Source: Boesenbergia rotunda (taxonomy: Eukaryota; Streptophyta; Magnoliopsida; Zingiberales; Zingiberaceae). From it: 64,000 nt of DNA. The notes beneath the pieces were generated by a model. It saw only the letters and a program-made list of their open reading frames with translations. It was not told where the DNA came from and made no database searches. The DNA lies in NCBI GenBank assembly GCA_024364735.1, contig JAGFNQ010004005.1, forward strand, positions 171,939-235,938. Direction: 5' to 3'. Both the position numbers and the translations under genes were made by a program. Positions 20,985 to 30,890 of the stretch are shown piece after piece; position 1 is the stretch's first letter; each line of letters begins with the position of its first letter.

Positions 20985-23537
20985 TCAAGCTATTAACTTC
21001 ATAATTCTGGGCTGGGAATAAGATATGCTACAAATTGGGCATCTTCTACTGCCTCGTTGTAGCACACTCAACACAGGCACACATGCTTACACCTGAAGAT
21101 AACAACATTAGTTTAGAACCAAATGGCTTGTCGATAGCTCAATTGCAATGGAAAACATACATACCTATATAGCAATATGAGTGGGCTTGTGTATCTAAGC
21201 AGATACAACATCTGCCTCTTATTCATATCGTCGCTAATGAACCAATCAAGATTCTCTCTACTGGACCTATATTAGAACTGATCAAAAGTGGGAAAAAGTA
21301 ATTCGTGGTCAGCGAAGAAATTCAGAACTGATTCCATAGAGAGTAGAACAAGAAGCACTCACTTGATTGCCTAATCGCTTCTAAAATATCTTGTTTGATA
21401 GTGTGGTGTAATTCAACTTGCCTATCCATGCAACTCGTGACTAACTTGCGAAGTTCATGAAGTTCTTCGTGTATCCGAGTCAAGCCACTTCTCAATTCAT
21501 GCATCAATTCTGCATCCTGCCATGTTGCAAACAAGGATCGTCAAATTTTGTTCTCTAGGGAAGGTAAAGAAGAAAATTGAAGTTCTCGATACATTTTTAG
21601 ATGATTGGCAAGGGGATGAAGCATGTTTCTGATGCTCTGAGTGGTGGTACATGGTGTGGTTTTGCGGAGTTACAACATGCTTAGAAGTATTGTGATACTC
21701 ATCCTCTTCATCGTCTACAATTAGGTCTTCATCGAAACAGCATTTCCTTTGTCTGTCTAGGAATGATAAGACCACTGTGTTTAACTTGTTGCAGAAATCG
21801 CTATCGAGGGAAGTCGAGACTCTTCTCCTGGAGAAAAATGAACAAGAGATGATTAAGACAAACATTCAGAACTCTAGAATTAAAGAACTCACGGTTGTAA
21901 CAAGATTACCTTTCATAAAGCTCCATAATCTCGACATTATCGGCAAATTTCTGAAAGAATCCAACGCACATTGGTTGCCTTCTGACTGCTAATTCTCTCC
22001 ATGAACTGGAGGGCTGAATCACCTCACCGCCCCAACCATTTGAAGGTAGCAAATCTGCCATACTTTGCAAATCAAGTTTACTCATCCACAAATTTCTTTC
22101 ACCCCACGATGAGTTTGTGTTACAATAAGAACTTTCTGAATCATAATCTGCATAGTTTGAATCTTCAACATCCACAGGAAATCCAGCCTGAACACTGCAC
22201 TTTTTCTCGACAAATTGCTTCCTCCTACCACAAAATGGTTAAGCAAAACTTAGATTGAAACAGAGAACTAGGCAAATGAAGGTTATAGAACTTGTTCAAA
22301 ACAGAAGAGATTGCATAGAGACTGTGAATTCCTAACCGTAAGAATTCATGGCAAATTAAAAGCAGTAATAGTTTTCAAACAACACAAGAGGTGGTTCCTT
22401 TGGTGTAGCAATTCTTGTTTTTACCTGGGATGTGCGATTGCTGTTTGTCTACGCGACTCATCGGGTTCCTTTGGTGTTGAATGTTTCTTAAGACCATATA
22501 TTGGCTACAAAGATGAACATGAAGAAAAAGATGTCAAATATTAGCTAATAAATTCTTTAATGTATATTCACACTGAGAGAGTGTACATTCCTAAAGTTTT
22601 TCTTCTTTCAGAATGAGATTAAGATCAAGAATGGATTCGTTGGTTTTCAGTTGCAGATTACCTGATGCTGGAACTGAGAGACGCAACGATGCTCATTCAA
22701 TGCTACAAGCTCGCTCCGCCTTTCCTGTTCCATTCTTGCAACAAAATCTTCAATGGATCGCTGATCGCATGGGGTATGTCGAGGGAATTGCTTGTTCTTG
22801 GAATTCAATGACGAGGCGGCGGCGCGTGTCCTGTTGCTGGAACTCAGCATCCGCACGATGTTCTCCACCCGACCCTTCTTCTCCCTCAACAAAGAACAAT
22901 TCGTGGCTGGGATGTCAGAATCCGAGTCCCCGGAGTAATCGCTGGAAAGCTCATCCGATGACGAGGAAGTAGCAGCGGGGGTGGCATTATCGGAGTTGTT
23001 GCTGCTGTTCTCCGGTCTGTTGTTGGGACTGAACCCTGAATCGGCCTCCAAATCCCTCCACATCTGTATCAGCGACGACGCCCGGACGCTGCTAGGAAGG
23101 TCGACGGCGGCGATTGCAGCAGTGCCGGACGAAGAAGAATCAGAAGCCTCGCGGAGAAAGGATAGGGCGCGGGCGGAGACAGGCGGAGCGGCGGTGGCCA
23201 ACGCTGAGATTTCAGCCTCGCGAGCCTGCCGGTCGAGAGTCCTGGCCAGCTCTCGCGCCTGCAACGACGCCCACCGTTCTTGAATCCCCGGCGACCCGCC
23301 GTCCTCCTCTGACCGGTCGGAGGAGGAGGAGATGGAGGAATGCACATCCGTGGTTTTCCGATGAGGGACGACGATCTTGCGGAGGTGAGAAGAGTTGAAG
23401 GAGGTGCGTCTAAGGGCGGCGGAGTCGGAGACTCGGACTGGTTCGAGCCACTTACCGTTGATCGGCATCGGGGCCACGGAGGAGGCCATGATAGAGTGAG
23501 CTAAGAGGAGATGGAGAAGGAACATACGAGATTGCAA
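20985..23537 (-). pseudogene. Plant RING-finger family protein, multi-exon, with a degenerate RING
   Basis: Seven exons can be followed on the minus strand: 23537-22662, 22504-22425, 22224-21910, 21827-21593, 21516-21363, about 21213-21165, and from 21092. The first five join in frame with GT-AG sites. They encode a Ser-rich N-terminal region (the second ATG at 23489 is an alternative start), LYERRRVSTSLDSDF, and the helical block DAELMHELRSGLTRIHEELHEL-x-KLVTSCMDRQVELHHTIKQDI. In related plant proteins that block precedes a C-terminal C3HC4 RING, the E2-binding site of a ubiquitin ligase. The RING is recognisable (CCICLDTQ; then CKHVCLC-x-VCYNE; then RRCPICS) but is split by a 2-base shift, an in-frame TGA and another shift. 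Ubiquitin-ligase activity is therefore doubtful; a shortened protein might still be made. The intact state of the first five exons argues for recent loss. Confidence 0.75.
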
Positions 23538-24120
23538 GCAAGCGTTGATCAGCCCATAATAATAAGAACCGGGAAGCCGGCCGGCGTTCTATTTTGAGGC
23601 GAAGCAGTTCCGCGGCGGGATTGCCGTTGTTTGCTGTTATGGAAGGGACGGCTGGTGCTCCTGAAGTGGCTGTTGATTTGGTTTGGGAAAGTATTAAATG
23701 GGAGGGAGCTGTTACTGGCGGAGGAGGACGACCGGGATTAATGGAGAGATTTGAAACTTGAAAATTTTGCGCGGCGGAGAGGAGGAAGAGAAACGGTCGA
23801 GGCGGAGCCGGAGGCGGCTGTTACGGCCGGGAGAATCGCACGGCGAGCCATCGAAATCGTTGCCCGATCGGTTCGGTATCAGACCGATGGGAACGCCGGC
23901 CCGGTTTACTTGTTAGATTCGACCGTGCCGGACCCGATCATCGAAGATGCGAGGAATTAATTTCAACTGACACTAACTTATCAAATATACAGAGGAAGTG
24001 CCTTTTCCACTTAGAACAGAGTAGAGAAAACAAACAACAGGAATTGTAAAAGTTCACTTGATTATGGATCTTTCAAGTGTAAGAGAGGAGCAAGAAAGAC
24101 GAAGGAAATGGATAAACAAT
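23538..24120. promoter_or_regulatory. Spacer holding the promoter of the RING-family gene
   Basis: The RING-family gene and the membrane-protein gene are both read from the minus strand, so this spacer contains the promoter of the former and the 3' end of the latter. It is GC-rich near 23560-23900. No TATA box stands out and no repeat is visible. Confidence 0.4.
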
Positions 24121-25068
24121 TCAACCTTGGATTCGTAAGCTTTCCATCTGAATGGAGCTTGTGAGAGGAACGTACTCGCCGAGATAGCCGCCTAGGTGGT
24201 CGTACAGCGCCCTCTTGTCGATTTGCTGGCGATGGTGGCTCTTGCAGACGTAGTAGAAGACGCTCTGCACGAGCAGTCCGACGAAGTTGACCACGACTTG
24301 CAAGGTTACGAGAGCGTAGCCGATCAGGACTCTGGCGGCGACGCTGGGGGGTCCCTTGACGAGTAAAGCTCGGAAGGAGGCGCCAATGACGGCGCAAGCA
24401 CCGAGGTAGGTCGCCACGAGGGTAGCGGCCATGCGGCCGCGGCCGCGAAGGAGGTGGTGGGCTTTAGCCATGGCGGCGAGGCCGCAGAGGGGCTCGAGGA
24501 CAGAGACGACGCTGGCGAGGTGCCAGAGGGCGGAGATGTAGACGTGGACGGCGAGGAAGGCGAGGGCGACGACGGCGGAGAGGAGGAGGAAGAGCGGGCC
24601 GTGGAGGAGGATCGCGACGGGGAGGACCGCGATGGCGTAGGCTAGGTTGTAAAGGAGCATGAGGAGGGCGACCCAGAGGAAGGTGCGGAAGAGGCGGGAA
24701 AAAATGGGGCGGATGGCGGCGCGGGAGGAGGCGAAGGAAACGGGCTTGGCGGCGTAGATGGAGGCGACGGTGAAGACTACCGCAGCGGTGCAGAGGAGGG
24801 AGAAGGTGAAGAGGAAGAGGAGGTAGGCGAACTGGTAGAAGAGGAGGAGGAGCCATTCGGAGGCGGCCGGCGGGGGGTCGTTTTTATGGATCTGGAGGAG
24901 GATGGGGTGAGTGAAGAGGCTGTGAGCGAGGACGGCGATGGAAAGGGGGAAGATCAGGGCGAGAGTGATGAGCGCGAAGGTCTGCCTCGCGCCGTGTCGG
25001 ATCGCCACCGCCTCCCTGACCACGTCCATCACAGACATCGCTTGAAGCTCCTCAGGCTCCAGACCCAT
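24121..25068 (-). CDS. Multi-pass membrane protein, uncharacterised plant family
   Basis: An intact one-exon frame of 315 residues starts at the ATG at 25068. A soluble N-terminus (MGLEPEELQAMSVMDVVREA) is followed by about six hydrophobic segments, near residues 31-52, 72-106, 130-155, 157-191, 212-235 and 245-273, and a polar C-terminal tail containing CKSHH and DHLGGYLGEYVPL. This resembles a plant family of ER-type membrane proteins sometimes labelled 'polyadenylate-binding protein-interacting'; I know of no proven reaction. GC content is very high, especially at third codon positions. No breaks are seen, so this is the only fully intact host gene in the window. Confidence 0.82.
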   Translation of the reverse strand: MGLEPEELQAMSVMDVVREAVAIRHGARQTFALITLALIFPLSIAVLAHSLFTHPILLQIHKNDPPPAASEWLLLLFYQFAYLLFLFTFSLLCTAAVVFTVASIYAAKPVSFASSRAAIRPIFSRLFRTFLWVALLMLLYNLAYAIAVLPVAILLHGPLFLLLSAVVALAFLAVHVYISALWHLASVVSVLEPLCGLAAMAKAHHLLRGRGRMAATLVATYLGACAVIGASFRALLVKGPPSVAARVLIGYALVTLQVVVNFVGLLVQSVFYYVCKSHHRQQIDKRALYDHLGGYLGEYVPLTSSIQMESLRIQG

Positions 25069-25411
25069 TTTCTCGCTTCTGATGCTGCTGCTGCCGCCAC
25101 CACCGCCGTCGGCGGCTTTTGTTCGATACGACCTGTGTAGGCAATGCCTGCCTGCACAGTTTTTTTTTAATTTTTTGCCTGCGCAGGTTTTTTTAATTTT
25201 ATAAGCGCATGAGATTTCTCTTTAACGTTTAGAAATTAAATTATAATATTAAATATAAAAAAAATTAAAACGCAAATTTTTTTAAAATTCCGTAACATTT
25301 TTTATTTATGTGAACATTTAAATTTTCTTTCGTTTTAAAAATTTTAATTTAATCGTAATTAATAAAAATAAAATAAAAAATTTAAAAGCCATGTCCAAGC
25401 AAGCACTTGTG
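25069..25411. other. AT-rich promoter-side region of the membrane-protein gene
   Basis: The first 100 bases keep the GC-rich 5' leader character, with two runs of TTTTTTT-AATTTT beside near-identical GCCTGCxCAG motifs (25150 and 25178). The remainder is AT-rich, no gene. Confidence 0.4.
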
Positions 25412-25419
25412 ATTACGAC

Positions 25420-25946
25420 TAGAGATGTCAAACAGATCAATTCGTAGCGAGGCAGGTCGACCCGTAGCGGGTCGGCAATTTGGCGGGGCGGGAGCGGGTC
25501 GACCCGTCATATAGACGGGTTGGGAAATCCTCAATCCAAGGCGAGTCGCGGGTTAGAGGGGCAATCCGCGAGCCTATCAAAATATTTTTTAAAAATTTAA
25601 AAAAGTAAAAAAAATCATATATTTAGGCTTCATCAATCTAATATATCAAAAAATATATTTTTTTAAATATAAATGGATACAAATGAGTACTCATGTGATG
25701 AAAAGTATTATTTTTTATTTCAAAATTATAACAAAGAAAGATAATAAATTATCATAAAACTTGACTAATATGTGATTCTCAACCTGCGGACCAACCTAAG
25801 TCCGTCACGGACCGACCCGTGCAGGTCGCGGGCTTAGGTGGGTTGACCTACGGTGGGCTTTGATTATTTAAATTCTAACCCAATCCATATAAATTGATTG
25901 GCGGAGCCGATCAATCCGACGGACCCAATCTAAATTGAGAGTTCTA
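25420..25946. mobile_element. Non-autonomous hAT element with 8-bp TSD (ATTACGAC)
   Basis: ATTACGAC lies at 25412-25419 and 25947-25954. The element starts TAGAGATGTCAAAC and its inverse end reads TAGAACTCTCAATT, a form of the plant hAT end TAGxGxTGTCAA. The GC-rich outer thirds (GGGTCGACCCGT, GACCGACCCGTGCAGGTCG) surround an AT-rich middle. At 527 bp it has no transposase frame and must depend on an element elsewhere. Confidence 0.85.
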
Positions 25947-25954
25947 ATTACGAC

Positions 25955-26680
25955 GACGCTATGTCAGATTGGGTCCACACTGCAATATATTAATTTTCTA
26001 GATGAAGAAGATGAACGGCCACTTGTTTTAGGTAGGAAGAATTCAAATTAATTACATAAAGTCAATGAAGAATGGAAGCTTCCGGTGGAGTTTTTTTTAG
26101 ATACCCTTAATTAGTCAGATTTTGACTAATGAAAAAATAATTAAAAATTTAATTTAATATTATTTTTTAATTTTATCCTTTCTTATTTATTTTTCTATTA
26201 AATTATATCTTTTTCTATTTATTTTCTTATTAAATTATATCCTTTCTTATTTTTTTTTATATTAAATTAATTTTATAACTTATAAAAATATATAAATCTA
26301 TTATAATTTTTAATATCATTATTAAAAATATTTAAACCCAATTATATTCTTTCTTATTTATTTTATACTAAATTATATTTTTTTTATATTTATATTTATA
26401 TTAAATTATTTTTTATTTATTTATAAAAATTTATTTAGATGGCCAAATTTGACCCCCAAATTTAAGAACAAATTCTCTCTCCCGAGATTTTGGTGCGGCA
26501 GTGACAAGCAGTGGCGGTCCTATCAGGAAAGGTAATGTCTGAACTTATCTATTAATCACCACGTTGTCATTTTTTTTCTAATTTTAAAAACATATGTCTC
26601 TTACCAACTCATATGTCTTTTTTATTTTAAAAAAAAAAACCTTCTTAACCCAACTATGATTTGATATAGATATGAAAATT
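25955..26680. other. AT-rich DNA, nothing assigned
   Basis: Extremely AT-rich between 26100 and 26440, with repeated TTTTCTATTTATTTTCTTATTAAATTATAT-like phrases in irregular order. No gene or element ends recognised. Confidence 0.45.
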
Positions 26681-26683
26681 TAA

Positions 26684-27068
26684 CACTCTATTTAGAAAAG
26701 AAGGAATTAAAATTCAATTCTATCGTTTGGTAGTAATTTTTAAGAATGAATTGCTAAAGAATTGAATTCCAATTCTTTCCAAACCCCTCAAAACAAATCA
26801 CACCTAAACACATGTGATTTGTGAAAAGAATTCAATTCCTTTCACTTAAACAAATTAAATTATCAAATCACTCATTCACAAAATAAATCAAAGTTGCTCC
26901 GGCTCCATTCTCACAGGATAAAATCGTAAAAGTATAATAATTAAATTGAATTCAATTCTCTTTTTATAATTCATTCTAAACATGGGAATTAGAATTCAAT
27001 TCCGATCGGAATTCAATTTCGACCGGAATTGAATTTCAATTTCTTACTTAAAGGTTCTAAATAAGACG
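26684..27068. mobile_element. Tourist-like MITE with TAA target site
   Basis: The element is flanked by TAA (26681-26683 and 27069-27071). The left end CACTCTATTTAGAA and the inverse right end CGTCTTATTTAGAA match over the inner nine bases, and similarity continues inward through AAATTCAATTC-type repeats. Length 385 bp with no open frame. A 3-bp TAA target and these ends fit PIF/Harbinger-type MITEs. Confidence 0.65.
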
Positions 27069-27077
27069 TAAAATTTT

Positions 27078-27403
27078 CAATTGTCTCACAAAGTTTTCAT
27101 ATCCACTCTTCTCGCTGACAACGACATACTATCGTCGTCGCTGTTAGAGATTCTCCAATTTCTTACATTTAAAAAGAGATTCTCATTTGAAAGAAAAACA
27201 CCTTTTTTACATTTCCTATAGTCAATTTTCATAAATATTTCAATTGTCTCACAAAGTTTTCATATCCACTCTTCTCGCTGACAACGACATACTATCGTCG
27301 TCGCCGTTAGAGATTCTCCAATTTCTTGCATTTAAAAAGAGATTCTCATTTGAAAGAAAAACACCTTTTTTACATTTCCTATAGTCAATTTTCATAAATA
27401 TTG
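27078..27403. repeat. 163-bp tandem duplication, recent
   Basis: The block starting CAATTGTCTCACAAAG at 27078 is repeated head to tail at 27241. Over 163 bases I see only two differences (CTGTT/CCGTT and CTTACA/CTTGCA). No coding frame crosses it. Confidence 0.92.
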
Positions 27404-28799
27404 TAGATCTAAACCTTAATATTCAAAATTTTCTTTACAGCAGCGATAAACCAAGGTTCAAGGCACTAGGTCAAAATCTTTCTTCTAAAATCACAAATTC
27501 TCAAGATTTCTCCTCGTTAGATGGTTCTATTTTTATCTGTAATTATGTTAAATCAAATTATTTAGAGGTTGATATGTAGCTCTCGAATTTACAGCAGAAA
27601 GACGGTGTTGGATGCTTAGATACAAGTGAATAGAGGATTCATTGTGAATGAAATTTTAGTCTTACATTAAGAGTTTCAAAATATATTGATTGGTTTAAAT
27701 TATTTCACATACATATTAATCATGTATAAGTACAGCCAACCGCTAGAAATATTCGTGTACAATTTCCAATTGAATATCACAAAGAAAATGATGGGTAGTG
27801 TTAGTTGGATATTCATGTGCAATTTAATTTTTTTCGACAAAATTTTTTACTTGCGAAGAATGAGGACCTCCAAATTGTATTTTTTGATAAACAATAAATA
27901 TAATATATAAATATTGATTGTGTCCAAATTCATCTACCATATTGAAAATTAAAAATGAATTAGTTACGATTTGATTACTTAAAAAATGATGATTGTGCCC
28001 AAAAAGAGATGGACATTGAGGAGATACAAACGGATATTGCGATAGAATGAAATTTGAGTGTTGTTGTGATGACATATAATTCATTTCCCTTGTGTTAGTG
28101 GCATCTTGTGAACTTTGTCTCTTCCTTTTGGTTCCTTTTGGTTCCTTTTGCACCTAGCAAGTCCAAGAAAATTATAAACTTAGTGGCCGATTAACTATAT
28201 AACGATTATATGAATAAAATTTTGAATAAGCGAAAATTTATTTGAAATTTGAGCTTTTCCTTTTCCTTTTGATTTTTTGCTCTTAGTATCCCAATGTCGT
28301 GTAATATTTTCATTTGTAACTCCTTTTGCTTTAGCAATATTAAGTGGGTTACGTATGCAAACTCCATCACTACACTCAACTTTGCATTATCAACCAACCT
28401 ACATAATATTTTTCCCACATCTTCATGTGATTTACTCAGTTGACTTAGATCATGTATCGATCTCATTACTTAGTTGACAAACACTATCTCACATACATAA
28501 CCACCACTATCACCACTGTCACTTTCTTAAAAATCAAAGTTAACTATATTTCTTTCATTCTACATCCATCTCTTCAAAATATAATAGTAGGGTAAAACAG
28601 TGATATCCATACAGTTAAACATCATCAAATCATGCTTACACAAAATCTACATCAACTTAAACTTATGACAACTGCACTTTATTTCATAATTCTGCTTGTT
28701 GAATATCATGTGCCTAATCCTTGAATTTTTATCATGAGATTTTACTTTGATCTTGATCCAATTCCGATCATTACCAAAATAAGATGGTGGTTAACCATA
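27404..28799. other. AT-rich DNA with unsupported small frames
   Basis: Two minus-strand frames (28466-28206, ending in a lysine-rich helical region, and 28153-27824, with KRKRQSSQDA near its start) could be scraps of a transposon-associated or NAM-associated protein, but neither shows a domain I can name. A short TTCCTTTTGG triplet array lies at 28120-28150. Confidence 0.3.
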
Positions 28800-28804
28800 T
28801 TTAC

Positions 28805-29859
28805 TGATCCCGTCCTATCTTTGGCACCGTACAGACAGCCAACGTGGCAGTCGGCCTGGCCAACTTCAGGGTCCACATCATTGTACGGGTAGCCAGCTTG
28901 ACACACCCTAGCCGGTCCCAGGGTCTATGCCAGCCGGTCGGACTCAAGGCGGCCAGTCAGAATAAATGTAGCGGTTCATCCGGCCGGTCAATCTCGACCG
29001 GCCATTATAAGGTTATTATACCTCTTTCCCAGGTACTGCCGCCCGGCCACATAAGGCCTACACACCTAATTCATCCGGGTGAATCCGCCCGGCCATAGCT
29101 AGGCTTACACGCCTAGTCAGTATTGCCGCCCGGCCACATAAGGTCTACACGCCTAATCGTTCGGGTGCATCCGCCCGGCAACCCTTCACATACATAGTCC
29201 CCCAGGCTTGCACGTCTGGCGCCCACTCGGGCACTCTCTCCCGGAATCACCCAGGGATAACGACAAAATACACATTCACCCGCTGCAGATAACAGGCTGT
29301 CACCACTCGTGTGAACTGACACTCCCTGGCACGCCGCCCTGTCACGCCGTTGGTGTCAGGCGACGCCTGTCAGAATCGTACAGAAACCAGTCTTTGTCCT
29401 CACATAAGACAAATAGTATACGACAAAGAATGTTGGCTACAAATCGACATAATCATACAATATCCTCTGACCCTGTCAGAGAATCCTGACACAGGTCATA
29501 CTCAAATCAACATAATCATACAAAATCCCCTGACCCTGTCAGAAGATCCTGACACATGTCAGACTTGGTCCTTTTCCCCGGCTATATAAGCCCCTCCCCT
29601 CCTCATTATCAGGTACGCGCGAAGCCTCTCATCTCCAGTGCTCCATTATTTTCCCTGTTCATCGGAGTACTGACTTGACCGTCGGAGGGCCTTGCCGGGA
29701 CGTCTCCCGGCTAGGTTGCTAACGGTCATCTTCCTCGGCAGGTCGCAGGACACCCCCCACCCGCTGCCATTCTGCGCGAGGACATCCGGTCATCAGCCAC
29801 GTCATTCCTCTCTCCACCGTCATCCGGTTGCGGCTCCACTACGCTCGGCGACAGGATCA
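28805..29859 (+). repeat. 5' LTR
   Basis: The ends are TGATCCCG and CAGGATCA. A TATA box (GCTATATAAGCCCC, 29581-29594) starts a transcript about 270 bases before the LTR end. Just upstream are two related blocks of about 63 bases, each with CAACATAATCATACAAAA/CGACATAATCATACAATA followed by CCCTGACCCTGTCAGA and CCTGACAC, a likely enhancer-type duplication. Confidence 0.95.
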
Positions 29860-29880
29860 AATTTGGCGCTAGAAGAAGGG
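29860..29880 (+). promoter_or_regulatory. Primer-binding site region
   Basis: The sequence directly after the LTR reads AATTTGGCGCTAGAAGAAG. Plant Tat/Athila elements have a TTTGGCGCC-type site here, so this is the likely place where a tRNA primes reverse transcription. I did not assign the tRNA. Confidence 0.6.
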
Positions 29881-29906
29881 CTTTTCTGCCTGATCGAGAG
29901 CGAAGA

Positions 29907-30890
29907 ATGGAAAACCCCAATCCACTGACGGTTACTCTTTCGCCAGAAGAATACGAAATGCTGATGGCTGTCCGGACACAGAAGGCACAACCATCGCATC
30001 CGCCGACCGGTAGTCAAGGGGCCCGGCCCCCTGGGCCCTCTATACGGGGAAATTCAGAAGCTTCATCGTCCAGCCTGGCGCATCAGGCGCGCCCAGATAA
30101 AGGAAAAGGTTTAGCCGACCCCGCCGCGGCCTATTCAACTCATAGCCCGTTCTCTTCACAAATTCTTGGGGATCCCGTTCCCAAGCATCTGCGATTCTTC
30201 ACCATGCCTGAGTACTCGGGGGCCAGCGACCCTGAGGAGCACGTCATGAAATTTGAGAGCGCCGCCCAGCTGCACCAATACCCGGAGGGCGTCAAATGTC
30301 GCGCTTTCCTGACAACCCTCTCCGGGCAGGCTCAACGATGGTTCGATGGACTCCCGGGCGGATCAGTCGGGAGTTTCGCAGAAGTGAAGCGGCTGTTTCT
30401 GCAACATTTTGCAAGCAGTCGGAGGCATCATAAGACCAGCCTCAATTTGTTCGCGCTGAAGCAAGGTCCGAAAGAATCACTCCGGGCCTACATCCAGAGG
30501 TTCAATGGGGTAGCTATCGAGGTGCCCAATACCACGCCAGAAGTACTGGTCACCGCCTTCTCGCAAGGGCTCTAAGAGGGTGACTTCTTTCGATCCCTGA
30601 TCAGGAAGCCACCAAAGGATTTCGACAGCCTGCTCGGGAAGGCTGTTAAGTATATCAATGTAGAGGAGGCGCAAGCCGCCCGGAGGAAGGAAGTTACGGT
30701 TAGCCCACAACCCGCATCTCCTCAACACCACAGATCACCAGGGGGACCGATTCGCAGTCCCCGACCGGCCGATCGGCCGGGAATGAGACCCCAACAAGTG
30801 TAGGTGGCGCAGGGGAATTGGCCCAACAGATGGGCACCGTATTGTGCGTTTCACCAGTGTAATACGCACAACACTGAAGACTGCCGAGCG
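29907..30890 (+). pseudogene. Gag of the Gypsy element, broken by two stops
   Basis: The ATG at 29907 opens the frame that also carries pol. The retrotransposon Gag core is clear (FLTTLSGQAQRWFDGLP, LFLQHFASSRRHHKTSLNLF, LKQGPKESLRAYIQRFN). A TAA at 30573-30575 follows the motif VTAFSQGL, and the same frame continues beyond it (EGDFFRSL) to a TAG at 30801-30803. After that it gives the zinc-binding region CAFHQCNTHNTEDC at about 30843-30885. Gag packages the RNA and forms the particle. As it stands only the N-terminal 222 residues could be made. Confidence 0.88.

Noticed and set aside
22311..22544. Plus-strand frame of 77 codons
   Set aside because: It overlaps intron and exon 2 of the minus-strand RING-family gene and has no motif of its own.
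24464..24856. Arg/Pro/Leu-rich frame opposite or overlapping the membrane protein
   Set aside because: Out-of-frame shadow of a GC-rich gene.
27824..28466. Two minus-strand frames that might belong to a NAM-associated or transposon protein
   Set aside because: Only general lysine-rich helical character is visible; no motif supports a family.
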